Assembly (NCBI GenBank): GCA_964486935.1
Contig: CAZAPG010000034.1
Span: 15,399-79,398, forward strand
Length of the DNA stretch: 64,000 nt
Direction of reading: 5' to 3'
Origin: CAZAPG01 sp964486935
GTDB taxonomy: Bacteria > Chloroflexota > Anaerolineae > 4572-78 > J111
The notes beneath the pieces were generated by a model that was not told the origin of the DNA, searched no databases, and saw only the letters and a list, made by a program, of their open reading frames with translations. The translations under genes and the position numbers were made by a program. Within the stretch, counting starts at the first letter, position 1. Every line of letters starts with the position of its first letter. Shown here piece after piece: positions 33,507-42,835 of this stretch.

Positions 33507-36500
33507 TTACCCCCGCTCAGTAGTAAATTGAATAGAACAGGCTGCATTGTTAATAACCATTTGAACCGGCTGGGCGGCCAGAAAAGGCCCATACAATTTG
33601 GGGTCGGTTAAGTGGTTGGCAATTTTATGGATAATGGCGACTGCCTCAAAGTAATAATTTTGGGCTGCGGACTGGTCGCCTACAGTTTCTTCCAGTTGGG
33701 CCAATGAGAGTTGATACGGCCACATCAGGGCCGGGCTGTTCAATTTGACTCCAATGGACAGGGCGTGACAAAGCGCCGCGCGGGCTTTGTCTATTTCTCC
33801 GGCGGCCAGCAGCGCCTCGCCGCGCAGCTTGCACGAGCGGGCAATATTTTTGCGGGCCTGAGTGTCGCGGGCAATGGCCAGCGCCTCGTCGGCGGCCAGC
33901 AGCGCGCCGCTGATGTTGCCTTCGGCCAGGGCCAGCCGCCCCTTGATGATAATCATGCGGGTCAGGTAGCGCCAGCGCATAAATGGCTCGTTCACTTCAA
34001 ACTCTAGCCCTATTTTCAAATATTCTCGCACCCGCTCGTAATCTCTTAGCAGCATGTAATCTGTAGCCAGGTTGGCCAGGGCGTTGCCTTCGGCTTCGGT
34101 CAGGCGAGGCTCGCCGGCGCGGGCTAACTCCAGGCTGGCCAGGTCAAATTGAATCGCCTGCCCCAGGTCAAATAGCTCTCGATAAACCCAGCCGGCCGTA
34201 TTTAGCAACCTGGCCCGCCAGAAGCGGTCTTCGGCGGTTTCAGATAATTGCAGGGCGTACAGCAAATTATCCAGAGCAAGCTGGTAGTTGCCGGAACTGC
34301 TTTGCGACATGCCCAGCACAAAATATCCGCCCAGGGTTAAAAAAGTATTGGTGTAGGTTTGCCCCAACTCGATGCAAGCCTGGGCGTGATAAATGGCCGT
34401 TTCAAAATCGCTGCGTAAATGGGCCAGCATGGCCAGCCCCCAATGCTCTTCAGCGGGCAGGCTGTAAACATCGTGCCCGGTAGAGGCGGTGGTATCCGAC
34501 TGGTCAACCTGCCTGACCTTGCCCTGCGTGGAGTTGAGAATATCCCGCAGTTTGAGCGACTTGTCGTGCAACTCGTGATAATTTTGCTCGATGGCCAGTT
34601 TGATGGCGCGGTCTAAATAGGCCGAGGCTTTGGGCAGGCGATGCGCCCAGTAGTGGGCAATGCATAGTTGATATAAAATTTCGCCTTCCCGGCGCTGGTC
34701 GCCGGCTTCGCGGCTGCTTTTGAGCAGCTTTTCCAAATCGCCAATGGCCGCGTCAAATTCGGACAGGGCGATGAACGTTTGGGCGCGCCGGTCTAGCAAA
34801 TTGGCCTGCGTTTCAATCGACATCAGGTCTGGATATTGGCGATACAAAATAAGGGCGCGATTATAAAAATCCAGCGCCTCACGCGAGGCGTAGGCGGCTC
34901 TGGCCCAATCGCCGGCCCTAATCAAATAGCGGAAGGCGACTTCGTAACGGCCGGCCCGCTCGTAATGGTGAACCAGAATGGCGGCCTGTTGGTCTAGCTG
35001 GTGGCCCGACAGGTGTTCCAGCGCCTGGGCTACCTGTCCATGCAGCCAGGCCCGGCGGTGGGTTGATAACTCATCGTAAGTGACCTGCCTGATTAAACCG
35101 TGTCGAAAACGGTAGCCGGTTTCGATTTCTTCTATAATACAGGCGCGCAGCATTTCATCCAGTAAATCAAGCAGGGTGGTTTCATTCCACTGGGCGGTGG
35201 CGGTTAATAACTCGTAACTAAATTCCTGGCCAATAACCGAGGCAACGCCGGCTAACCGGTAGGCCTCGTGGCTGAGAGTCCCTAAACGCAGTTCAATCAC
35301 TTCGCGCACGCTGGTTGGCACCAAAAGTCCATTGTTTTTTACCGAAAGATACCAGGCCCCATCCTGACTCTTCAAAGCATCAGATTCTTTTAGGGCCAGC
35401 GCCAGTTCGTGAATAAAAAAGGGGTTTCCTTCTGTTAGCCGGCACAGGGTAGCGCGTAATTCCGGGGATAATTGACCCTGGCCAAACAGTTCGGTACAGA
35501 GTTGAGCCGTGTCGGCCTGGTTAAGCCGGGAGAGGGTTAAGGGCTGGGCCAATTGATTGCTAATTAATTCCCGGCACAGGCGGGTAATGGGTTTACCCCG
35601 CTGAACTTCTTCTTCGCGTACGGTACACAAAATAAGAATCGGTTCATTGGAAATGCGCCGGGCCAGGTAATGCAAAAGCTGCATACTCGACTCGCCGGCT
35701 GCGTGCAGGTCATCCAGAAACACCACCACCGGCGAAATTTCGGCAAATGCCAGAAATGTGGCGGCCACCGCGTCAAACAGCCGCTGCCGTTCCTGGTCCA
35801 GCCCCAACTCGGACTGAGAAGCAGTTAAGGGATTTATCGCAGCCAGTTCGGGCAAAAGCCGGGCCAAATCTTTAACCAGTACCCCCAGTTTTTCTCGCAC
35901 AAAGGCTATCGACTGTTCATCTAGCGCCCCGCGAATGGCCTCTACAAAGGGGCCGTAAGGCAAGTGGCCTTCTTGCTCGTGGGCGGCGCCGTACATTATT
36001 TGCATACCTGTGGCCTGGGCGTGCAGCACAAGTTCCTGGGCCAGCCGCGTTTTGCCGACCCCCTGCTCGCCGCTTACTATTACAACCGCCCCAGATTTAT
36101 CTTCGAGTTGTTGCAGGTGCTTAATGAGTTGCTCCAGTTCTTTATCGCGCCCCACCAAAGGGTGTCGCTGCTGGGCTTCTGGCGGCCGGAGCGATATTTG
36201 CAAGCGTGGCAGGATGATGGGCTCGGGCAATGGCTGCCAGCGCTCTTCGAGAATGGCGTGATAGAGGGCGGTGGTATCCGAAGCCGGTTCTACACCCAGT
36301 TCTTGCTGTAACATTTTGCAAAGTTGCTGGTACAGGTGCAGGGCGTGGTGACGCTGGCCGGTTTGGGCGTGTAGCCGCATCAAATCACGATAGGCCTCTT
36401 CGTTGGTATAGTCAATGCCAATTAAATCTTGCAGACAACCGATGGCGTCGTTATAGGCTGAACGTTGGGTATATAGCCGCGCAATGCGCTGAAGAAGGTT

Positions 36501-37028
36501 ACAATAGGCGGCTTTGAGAGTTTCGCGTCGTTCCTGCGCCCAATCTTCGTACAGGTCTTCGGGCAAAAAATCTCCCTGATACAACATGCGGGCAGACTCA
36601 TAATGTTTCAGGTTATCGCCCTGCTGGTGCCCCAATTGAATAAGACGTTCAAACTCATTAATATCTACCCAGGCAATGGAATTTTTCTCTAGCGATAACA
36701 ATTCATCTTTGAAGGCAATATAATGCGAGTTGGCCGCCTCGTTTAAATTGGGTTGCAGCACGCGGCGCAGCACAAATAATGTTCGATGCAGATTATTGGC
36801 CGCGCGAGCCGGGTCAGAATCTGGCCACAGCCACTCCAGAAGGCGGTCTTTCAATAGTTGTTGGTTGGGGGCTAACAGCAATAATTTGAAGAGGCTTTTG
36901 GCTTTGCGCCGTTTCCAGTTGGAATCTTCTATTAATTCAGCGCCACGATAAACCTCAAAACGGCCCAACGTGTAAATGGTAAGCAAGGGGGGAGAATTGG
37001 CTTGCTTTATCTGACCAGGCTTCATCAC
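33507..37028 (-). CDS. Large BTAD-AAA-TPR transcriptional regulator
   Basis: A 1173-residue cytoplasmic regulator of the AfsR/MalT-like class. Residues about 15-90 are a winged-helix OmpR-type DNA-binding domain (LTIYTLGRFEVYRG, LLEWLWPDSDPARAANNLHRTL). About 95-265 is the bacterial transcriptional activator domain (LQQELGVEPASDT). An AAA/STAND ATPase follows with Walker A GEQGVGKT (320-327) and Walker B VVVFLDDLHAAGESS near 433. The C-terminal 550 residues are TPR-like helical repeats for ligand or protein sensing. The start is GTG at 37028 or the ATG beside it. Its targets are unknown; the 17-gene run downstream in the same orientation is a candidate. Confidence 0.9.
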   Translation of the reverse strand: MMKPGQIKQANSPPLLTIYTLGRFEVYRGAELIEDSNWKRRKAKSLFKLLLLAPNQQLLKDRLLEWLWPDSDPARAANNLHRTLFVLRRVLQPNLNEAANSHYIAFKDELLSLEKNSIAWVDINEFERLIQLGHQQGDNLKHYESARMLYQGDFLPEDLYEDWAQERRETLKAAYCNLLQRIARLYTQRSAYNDAIGCLQDLIGIDYTNEEAYRDLMRLHAQTGQRHHALHLYQQLCKMLQQELGVEPASDTTALYHAILEERWQPLPEPIILPRLQISLRPPEAQQRHPLVGRDKELEQLIKHLQQLEDKSGAVVIVSGEQGVGKTRLAQELVLHAQATGMQIMYGAAHEQEGHLPYGPFVEAIRGALDEQSIAFVREKLGVLVKDLARLLPELAAINPLTASQSELGLDQERQRLFDAVAATFLAFAEISPVVVFLDDLHAAGESSMQLLHYLARRISNEPILILCTVREEEVQRGKPITRLCRELISNQLAQPLTLSRLNQADTAQLCTELFGQGQLSPELRATLCRLTEGNPFFIHELALALKESDALKSQDGAWYLSVKNNGLLVPTSVREVIELRLGTLSHEAYRLAGVASVIGQEFSYELLTATAQWNETTLLDLLDEMLRACIIEEIETGYRFRHGLIRQVTYDELSTHRRAWLHGQVAQALEHLSGHQLDQQAAILVHHYERAGRYEVAFRYLIRAGDWARAAYASREALDFYNRALILYRQYPDLMSIETQANLLDRRAQTFIALSEFDAAIGDLEKLLKSSREAGDQRREGEILYQLCIAHYWAHRLPKASAYLDRAIKLAIEQNYHELHDKSLKLRDILNSTQGKVRQVDQSDTTASTGHDVYSLPAEEHWGLAMLAHLRSDFETAIYHAQACIELGQTYTNTFLTLGGYFVLGMSQSSSGNYQLALDNLLYALQLSETAEDRFWRARLLNTAGWVYRELFDLGQAIQFDLASLELARAGEPRLTEAEGNALANLATDYMLLRDYERVREYLKIGLEFEVNEPFMRWRYLTRMIIIKGRLALAEGNISGALLAADEALAIARDTQARKNIARSCKLRGEALLAAGEIDKARAALCHALSIGVKLNSPALMWPYQLSLAQLEETVGDQSAAQNYYFEAVAIIHKIANHLTDPKLYGPFLAAQPVQMVINNAACSIQFTTERG

Positions 37029-37399
37029 ATTATTTCCGGCAGACTACAATGTTTGTCAACAAAATGGTTTGTTGGGGTGCGTCCCAGATTTTAGGAAATC
37101 GGGACAAACCAGGGGGATTCGGGGGATACCCCCGCGCCCCCCTGTGCTTTTCCAAATTTTGGGACGCACCCGTTTGTTGGGGTGTGGGGTATCCCCCCAA
37201 TTCCCCCCTGTGCCATCCAAAAATTCTGAACGCACCCGTTTGTTGATTGTAGCATAGCAAAACCGTTTGAAAAAATCAATAAAAAAATGCGGCCCTGGTT
37301 GATAAACCCTGACCGGCGTGTAGCCGGATGGCCGGGAATATGGTAGACTACAACGTCCGCCCTGGCCTTATCCTCTCAGCCTATTACTTTGGAGATCAT
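37029..37399. other. Gene-free stretch between the regulator and MFS genes
   Basis: These 371 bases separate divergent genes and contain the repeat cluster at 37067-37248. No gene is supported: short frames here are repeat translations. The MFS ribosome site GGAG lies at about 37391-37394. No clear promoter pair was found. Confidence 0.55.
37067..37248. repeat. Two ~62-base direct repeats with inverted flank
   Basis: Two similar units (about 37120-37179 and 37183-37244) each run from a GGGGTATCCCCC-like start through cccccctgtg and end with CGCACCCGTTTGTTG. The left flank ggtgcgtccca (37076-37086) is the reverse complement of the gggacgcacc inside unit one, so the whole can fold back. The core ggtgcgtccca recurs at 32986 and, diverged, near 45757-45783. 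Confidence 0.75.
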
Positions 37400-38743
37400 A
37401 TGAGACAACCTCCTCAAACCGGTCAAAAGCGTACCCGGCAATTGACGCCCCTCAGAAGATGGCCTTCACGGTCGGCGGCTATTTTGCGCCTTGTTGCCGA
37501 ACAGGTAGGGGGACGCCCATTTCCGCAAGTTCGCCTCAAACAAACATTTGCCGCCCTGCAATATCGCAACTACCGGCTGTGGTTTATTGGCCAGCTTGTT
37601 TCGCTGGTGGGCACCTGGATGCAAGCAACCGCGCAGGGGTATCTGGTTTTTCAGTTGACCCATTCGCCGGTTTATCTGGGCTATGTTGGTTTTGCCGCCG
37701 GAGCGCCCTCGTGGCTATTTATGTTGTATGGCGGAGTGATTGCCGACCGTATTTCTCGCCGGAAACTGATGCTGATTACCCAAAGTTCAATGATGATACT
37801 GGCCTTTGTTTTGGCCGCTTTAACCTTTTTACATCTGGTTCAACCGTGGCATATCATTCTGCTGGCCCTGGCCCTGGGTGTTGTCAATGCCTTTGACGCC
37901 CCGGCCCGGCAGGCTTTTGTTTTTGAAATGGTCGAACGCGAGGACCTGGCCAACGCCATCGCCCTCAATTCCAGCATGTTTAACCTGGCTACGGTGGTTG
38001 GCCCGGCCATTGGCGGGATTGTTTATGCTCTGGTGGGTCCGGCCTGGTGTTTTACCCTTAACGGGCTGTCGTTTATTGGGGTGATTGTGGCCCTGTTGCT
38101 GATGCGCCTGAAACCTTTTGTGGCTCCCAACCGGGCTACAGCCGTGCTAGACGACCTGAAAGAGGGGCTGCGCTATATTGGGGCCAATCCGCCCATTCGC
38201 ACCTTGATTGGCACCGCCGCAGTCATTAGTCTGTTTGGCCTGGCCTATATGACCCTGATTCCGGCCTGGGCGGTAACCGTGCTGGGCGGAGATGAAACCA
38301 CCAACGGCTGGCTGCAATCGGCCCGCGGCCTGGGGGCGCTCAGTGGCGCGTTGATGATTGCCTGGCTGGGGCGCATTAACTACAAAGGCAAGCTGCTAAC
38401 AAGCGGCCTGTTCGCCTTTCCCGGCCTGCTGTTGCTTTTTGCCCTGGCCCGCTGGCTGCCGTTATCTTTGCTGGCGCTGGTTGGCGTGGGCTGGGGTTTT
38501 ATGGTTTTGTTCAATATGGCTAACACCTTAATCCAAACCCTGGTTTCCGACCAACTGCGGGGTCGGGTGGTCAGCGTTTACACCCTCAGCTTTTTTGGAC
38601 TGATGCCGCTGGGGGCGCTGCTGGCCGGCAGCGTGGCCGAAATTATTGGCGAACCGCTGACGATTATTCTCAGCGCCCTTATCTCTTTTGGGTTTGCTGT
38701 TTTTTTATGGCTGCGCGTGCCGGCGTTGCGGGGGCTGGAATAG
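37400..38743 (+). CDS. MFS transporter, EntS/MFS_3-like exporter
   Basis: A 447-residue inner-membrane protein with about 12 hydrophobic segments. The N-terminal motif FAALQYRNYRLWFIGQLVSLVGTWMQ and the loop GGVIADRISRRKLML are those of the MFS_3/enterobactin-exporter-like group, which export siderophores, drugs or metabolites by proton antiport. About 45 basic, unusual residues precede the first segment. I chose the ATG at 37400 because GGAG lies five bases upstream. It stands alone, convergent with the tRNA-Leu gene. Confidence 0.87.
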   Translation: MRQPPQTGQKRTRQLTPLRRWPSRSAAILRLVAEQVGGRPFPQVRLKQTFAALQYRNYRLWFIGQLVSLVGTWMQATAQGYLVFQLTHSPVYLGYVGFAAGAPSWLFMLYGGVIADRISRRKLMLITQSSMMILAFVLAALTFLHLVQPWHIILLALALGVVNAFDAPARQAFVFEMVEREDLANAIALNSSMFNLATVVGPAIGGIVYALVGPAWCFTLNGLSFIGVIVALLLMRLKPFVAPNRATAVLDDLKEGLRYIGANPPIRTLIGTAAVISLFGLAYMTLIPAWAVTVLGGDETTNGWLQSARGLGALSGALMIAWLGRINYKGKLLTSGLFAFPGLLLLFALARWLPLSLLALVGVGWGFMVLFNMANTLIQTLVSDQLRGRVVSVYTLSFFGLMPLGALLAGSVAEIIGEPLTIILSALISFGFAVFLWLRVPALRGLE

Positions 38744-38785
38744 AGCTATCTGCTGCGCGCGGCTCGCTTTGGGACGGGGCTATAA

Positions 38786-38867
38786 TGGGCGAGGAGGGAC
38801 TCGAACCCTCACGCCTTGCGGCACATGATCCTAAGTCATGCTCGTCTGCCAGTTCCGACACTCGCCC
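38786..38867 (-). tRNA. tRNA-Leu (anticodon UAG)
   Basis: The minus strand folds as an 82-base class II tRNA. The acceptor stem GGGCGAG pairs with CTCGCCC, the anticodon arm is ATGAC-TTAGG-ATCAT with loop anticodon TAG, the variable arm is long (TGCCGCAAGGCGT), and the T arm is GAGGG-TTCGAGT-CCTC with discriminator A. CCA is not encoded. It reads CUA and other CUN leucine codons. Confidence 0.93.
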
Positions 38868-38894
38868 CGGAGAACAAGTCAATTTTGCCAGAAA

Positions 38895-38923
38895 ATTGTA
38901 TCACTGTCGCCGGTTTAAGTCAA
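38895..38923 (-). promoter_or_regulatory. Promoter of tRNA-Leu
   Basis: On the minus strand TTGACT (38918-38923), a 17-base spacer and TACAAT (38895-38900) lie 28 bases upstream of the tRNA 5' end. Confidence 0.72.
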
Positions 38924-38948
38924 AGACAGTGTTGATAGGGCCGGCGAA

Positions 38949-39539
38949 TTATAATGAGCCGTTGCGGCCAATACGCTCAACCGGCTTTAAGCGGTTTAGT
39001 TGCTCCTGCAATTCGGCGCGGAGCGGTTCGTATTCCTGGATTAAAGACTCATCAGGCTGGCCCAGCAGATTGCTATCTAACAATAAAACCGCAGTTTGGG
39101 CCGTGCCGGTTAGCAATCTAATTGCCATTTCAAGGTCATTGCGTATCGGCTCAAATACCAGTGGTCTGAATTCTTGCAGCAGTACGGCCGCTTCCACAGA
39201 ATAGCGACTAATCTCGGCTGAGTAGTCGCACAACTCTTGCGGGTTATCAGAATCGGGGTTGCTTTCTGCGGCCAGATAACCGGTAGCCGGTTTGATTTCC
39301 TGATTGCACCACTCCAGCAAAGTATTTTTAATGTGGGCCATTTGCTCAATTCTGGCTGTCACATCGTGCCAATCCAGGGTGTCAACCTGGTTGTCCAGGC
39401 TAATTTGCATGCAGGCTTCGGCCAGGGCTGTAGCCTGCGCCGCCGAAGCCGCAATAACGGTTTCTGTCATGGGGTGATGCTGGTCGCTGATTTCTGCAAT
39501 AAATTGGCGGAATGATTTTTCGGTTAAACTTGGCTTCAC
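38949..39539 (-). CDS. Unrecognised 196-residue helical protein
   Basis: A soluble, mostly helical acidic protein with no family I recognise. It opens MKPSLTEKSFRQFIAEISDQH, then has an Ala/Glu-rich helix (IAASAAQATALAEACMQISL) near residue 30. That segment resembles methenyl-THF cyclohydrolase/formiminotransferase-type four-helix folds (FTCD-C), but the match is weak. No clear operon partner is nearby. Confidence 0.6.
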   Translation of the reverse strand: MKPSLTEKSFRQFIAEISDQHHPMTETVIAASAAQATALAEACMQISLDNQVDTLDWHDVTARIEQMAHIKNTLLEWCNQEIKPATGYLAAESNPDSDNPQELCDYSAEISRYSVEAAVLLQEFRPLVFEPIRNDLEMAIRLLTGTAQTAVLLLDSNLLGQPDESLIQEYEPLRAELQEQLNRLKPVERIGRNGSL

Positions 39540-39634
39540 CTTTAACTACCTTACATAGATTTTAAGCTTGCGCTGTTGGCCGGGTTAAATTCTACACTAC
39601 TCCATAATCAGACACAAAATGCCGGCCATGCAAC

Positions 39635-39677
39635 AAACAAGGCGTGTGAACCGGATACATTTCCACACGCCTTGTTT
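39635..39677 (-). terminator. Strong hairpin downstream of the 69-residue gene
   Basis: aaacaaggcgtgtg (39635-39648) and cacacgccttgttt (39664-39677) form a perfect 14-bp stem with a 15-base loop, directly after the stop of the gene at 39696-39905. On the minus strand the stem ends in TTTGTTG, so it can work as an intrinsic terminator. Confidence 0.78.
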
Positions 39678-39695
39678 AACTCGTTGCCAACCGGT

Positions 39696-39905
39696 TTACT
39701 TTTTCCCAAATAACCCACCCAGCCCTCCAGCCAGGTCATCCAGATTCCCCAACGACCCGCCTCCGGCCAGAATGTTATCCACCTGGCCGGCAAGGGGCGC
39801 CGGTAGCTGTTGTTTTAAATAGTTAATCACCGTTTCTACCGCCACTTTAGACATCTCTTGGGAAAGACCGGTTTTCTGCGAAACCAACTTTACAACTTCA
39901 TCCAT
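39696..39905 (-). CDS. Small 69-residue protein, DUF2267/DUF2780-like
   Basis: It begins MDEVVKLVSQKTGLSQEMSKVAVETVINYLKQQLP (two helices), then a Gly/Leu-rich tail AGGGSLGNLDDLAGGLGGLFGKK. The pattern resembles small DUF2267/DUF937/DUF2780-type bacterial proteins of unknown role. AAGGAGCAC precedes the ATG and a strong terminator follows, so it is a single-gene unit. Confidence 0.72.
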   Translation of the reverse strand: MDEVVKLVSQKTGLSQEMSKVAVETVINYLKQQLPAPLAGQVDNILAGGGSLGNLDDLAGGLGGLFGKK

Positions 39906-40100
39906 TATTTACGTGCTCCTTGTGCGTATTAAATAATTAATTATAACTATACAATACCACACTTAACCTTACAAACAACATTAAGCTGTTGAGTCAGGTA
40001 TGAGGAAAGACCGGGCCGGGGTAGCTGTTCACGCCCAACATGCCGGGCGGTTGGCCGTTTTGGTTGACCTGCAAAGTATAGTTATTTTTTGAAAAGATTA

Positions 40101-40129
40101 TTGACAGAACAGAACATTCGTGCTAAAAT
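40101..40129 (+). promoter_or_regulatory. recA promoter with a possible LexA half-match
   Basis: TTGACA (40101-40106), 17 bases and TGC-TAAAAT (-10 at 40124-40129) form a near-consensus promoter. The spacer contains GAACATTCGTGC (40112-40123), which fits GAAC-N4-GTTC, the Gram-positive-type SOS box, with one mismatch. LexA control is plausible but not shown. Confidence 0.7.
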
Positions 40130-40190
40130 GGTCGCATTGTTATAGAACATTTGGTCCAACTATATTTTACTACTAATGGAGGTTTACGCT

Positions 40191-41315
40191 GTGGCCAAGG
40201 ATAATGAAAACAATGGAAAAGAGAAAGCATTGGCTGTTGCCTTGGATGACCTGAAGAAGCGTTTTGGCGAGGGCGCCATTATGCGCCTGGGCGACCGAAA
40301 TGAACTGAATATTGAGACATATTCAACGGGTTGTCTATCGCTGGATATTGCCCTGGGGGTTGGGGGCTTGCCGCGTGGCCGGGTGATTGAAATTTACGGA
40401 CCGGAAAGTTCCGGTAAAACCACGCTCTGCCAGCACGTAATTGCCGAAGCGCAAAAACAGGGCGGAATTGCGGCTTTTGTTGATGTTGAGCACGCGCTTG
40501 ACCCCACCTACGCCGAAAAGTGCGGGGTCAATATTGACGACCTGTATGTTTCTCAGCCGGATACCGGCGAGCAGGCTTTGGAAATTACCGAAGCGCTGGT
40601 GCGTTCCGGGGCCGTAGATGTAGTAGTGGTCGATAGCGTGGCTGCGCTGGTACCCCGCGCTGAAATTGAAGGCGAAATGGGCGACGCCCACGTAGGGTTG
40701 CAGGCCCGGCTCATGAGCCAGGCCTTGCGTAAACTGGCCGGCACTGTCAAGCAAAGTAACTGCATGCTCATTTTTACCAACCAGCTTCGCCAAAAAATTG
40801 GGGTTATGTTTGGCAACCCGGAAACAACCACCGGCGGCATGGCCTTGCGCTTCTACGCCTCGGTGCGGGTTGACATTCGCCGGATTCAGGCAATTAAAGA
40901 TAGCGGCGAGGTAATTGGCAACCGCACCAAAGTAACCGTTAAGAAAAACAAGGTGGCCGCCCCCTTCCGCGTTTGCGAGTTTGACATTATGTATAACCAG
41001 GGTATCTCCAAATCGGGCGATATTTTGGACATAGCCGTTGAAGAAGGCATTGTTGACAAGCGCGGCGCGTTCTATTCATACGGCGAGCAGCGGTTGGCGC
41101 AAGGCCGGGAAAATGCCAAAACCTTTCTTGAAGCCAACCCCGACCTGATGCTAACCATCGAGAACGAAGTGCGTAAAGCCAAAGGGCTGCCGTTATTTTC
41201 AATGGCTATTCCCACCACCGAACCTGTCGCCAAAGAAAAACCGGTTAGCGATAGCAAAAGCAAGGTAAAAAGTCAGCCAGAATCAGCCACACAAGAAACT
41301 TTTGCCGACTCCTAA
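40191..41315 (+). CDS. recA: Recombinase RecA
   Basis: A 374-residue RecA, the DNA strand-exchange ATPase of homologous recombination and SOS activation. Walker A is GPESSGKT (residues 70-77). The L1 region EGEMGDAHVGLQARLMSQAL and the loop FTNQLRQKIGVMFGNPETTTGG are intact. The C-terminus is Lys/Ser/Glu-rich and acidic at the end, as usual. I chose GTG at 40191 because GGAGG lies eight bases upstream; an in-frame ATG at 40176 would place that site inside the gene. No intein is present. Confidence 0.97.
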   Translation: MAKDNENNGKEKALAVALDDLKKRFGEGAIMRLGDRNELNIETYSTGCLSLDIALGVGGLPRGRVIEIYGPESSGKTTLCQHVIAEAQKQGGIAAFVDVEHALDPTYAEKCGVNIDDLYVSQPDTGEQALEITEALVRSGAVDVVVVDSVAALVPRAEIEGEMGDAHVGLQARLMSQALRKLAGTVKQSNCMLIFTNQLRQKIGVMFGNPETTTGGMALRFYASVRVDIRRIQAIKDSGEVIGNRTKVTVKKNKVAAPFRVCEFDIMYNQGISKSGDILDIAVEEGIVDKRGAFYSYGEQRLAQGRENAKTFLEANPDLMLTIENEVRKAKGLPLFSMAIPTTEPVAKEKPVSDSKSKVKSQPESATQETFADS

Positions 41316-41360
41316 AAACCAAACCGCCAGCACCAATCTCGCTAAATAAACAAACATCCC

Positions 41361-41405
41361 CCAAAGCCGTCTGAAACCTGAACCCCAGACGGCTTTGGCT
41401 TCTTT
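41361..41405 (+). terminator. Terminator of recA
   Basis: ccaaagccgtctg (41361-41373) and cagacggctttgg (41386-41398) form a perfect 13-bp stem with a 12-base loop, 46 bases after the recA stop. CTTCTTT follows. Confidence 0.82.
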
Positions 41406-41535
41406 AAAGCAGATTTCCCGGCGGTTTAATCAATTACAATTCTCAGCTTTTTCTCAGCTTTTTCTTAAGTAATTCTAAAAATTATTGTCTACAATTGAGG
41501 GTATTGCCTGGCTACCCCGCCTTACAGGAGACAAT

Positions 41536-42753
41536 ATGAATAAACCCGGGATTTACCGATATTTGCTGGTTGTTCTTGGCGTTGGTTTAATCTTGACCTT
41601 TTCCGGCTGTAGCCGCAACCCGGCGGTTGGTGCCTCACCCGCGCCATCGCCTGAGCCAACTCATACCCCTCAACCAACGGCTGTTGCCGCTGCCACCAGC
41701 ACCACAACGCCACTTCCAACCCCAACCTTCACGCCAGAACCTACCTTCACCCCCACAACTACCCCTACCGCCACCAATACCTCTACGCCAACCCCAACCC
41801 CCACGCCGCTGCACCCCCTGATGATTGAGAATATGCGGCAGCAACCCTACCCCGGCAGCGAGATTGTCATTGAAGAAACCCTGGACCCCGGCCCCAACTA
41901 CGACCGTTACATTGCCTCCTACCTGTCCGAGGGCAACAAAATCTACGCCCTGTTAACGGTTCCCTGGGGTGAAAAGCCGCAAACCGGCTGGCCGGTCATC
42001 ATTTTCAATCACGGTTACATCCCTCCGGCCCAATACCGCACCACCGAGCGTTACGTAGCTTATGTTGACGCCTTTGCCCGCAACGGGTACATTGTCTTTC
42101 GGTCCGACTACCGGGGCCACGGCAACTCCGAAGGCGAGGCCGCCGGCGGCTACGGCTCTCCGGCCTACACCATCGACGTGTTGAACGCCGTCGCTTCGAT
42201 GAAGAACTATGCCGACGCCGACCCCGACCGCATGGGCATGTGGGGCCACTCGATGGGCGGCCACATCACCCTCCGCTCAATGGTAGTATCGGACGATATC
42301 AAGGCCGGAGTTATTTGGGCCGGCGTTGTGGCCTCTTATCCTGATTTGTTTGACCGGTGGCGTCGCCGCAGCAATGACGACGATGACGACGACAATGGCA
42401 GCGGGCCGGTCTCTACCCCCAACTCCAACGACCGCCGCCGGCGCTGGCGGCAGGATTTAATGGAAACCTACGGCTCGCCCGAAGACAACCCCACCTTCTG
42501 GGCCTCTATCTCGCCCAATTCTTACTTAAAAGACCTGTCCGGGCCAATTCAACTGCACCACGGCACGGCAGACTCCTCGGTGCCGGTTGAGTTCTCTGAA
42601 ATTTTGCAAACGCAAATGCAAGATGCAGGCCAGCCGGCAGAACTGTACACCTACGAGGGCGACAATCACAATATCTCGGTTAATTTCAGCACGGCCATGC
42701 AGCGCTCCATTCAATTTTTTGATGAGCATGTCAAAGGAGCCGGCGGTACATAA
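41536..42753 (+). CDS. Secreted alpha/beta hydrolase lipoprotein, S9/dienelactone-hydrolase type
   Basis: A 405-residue surface hydrolase. The signal peptide ends in a lipobox FSGC (Cys 25). A Thr/Pro-rich linker covers about residues 30-92, then the alpha/beta-hydrolase domain with FRSDYRGHGNSEG and the nucleophile Ser in WGHSMGGH near 240. Asp is expected near HGTADSSVPV and His at EGDNHNISVN. An unusual insert of six consecutive Asp followed by NGSGPV, near 290, lies beside the lid and might bind calcium. I chose the ATG at 41536, with GGAGACA upstream. Confidence 0.85.
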   Translation: MNKPGIYRYLLVVLGVGLILTFSGCSRNPAVGASPAPSPEPTHTPQPTAVAAATSTTTPLPTPTFTPEPTFTPTTTPTATNTSTPTPTPTPLHPLMIENMRQQPYPGSEIVIEETLDPGPNYDRYIASYLSEGNKIYALLTVPWGEKPQTGWPVIIFNHGYIPPAQYRTTERYVAYVDAFARNGYIVFRSDYRGHGNSEGEAAGGYGSPAYTIDVLNAVASMKNYADADPDRMGMWGHSMGGHITLRSMVVSDDIKAGVIWAGVVASYPDLFDRWRRRSNDDDDDDNGSGPVSTPNSNDRRRRWRQDLMETYGSPEDNPTFWASISPNSYLKDLSGPIQLHHGTADSSVPVEFSEILQTQMQDAGQPAELYTYEGDNHNISVNFSTAMQRSIQFFDEHVKGAGGT

Positions 42754-42835
42754 ATGGGCTAAATGGTTTGGTCAGTATAAAAATGATGCGTGACGAACTT
42801 CGCCAGGCATCACGTATCAACCAAGAGGAGGCAAA

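Noticed and set aside
37067..37248. Possible CRISPR array
   Set aside because: Only two imperfect ~62-base units, no regular spacers and no cas genes in the window.
40150..40162. TTTGGTCCAACTA upstream of recA as a third-regulon operator
   Set aside because: The right half of the dyad is broken (ACTA instead of ACCA) and control of recA by the same repressor makes little sense; only noted as a resemblance.
40191..41315. Intein in recA
   Set aside because: The frame is of normal length and all RecA motifs are contiguous.
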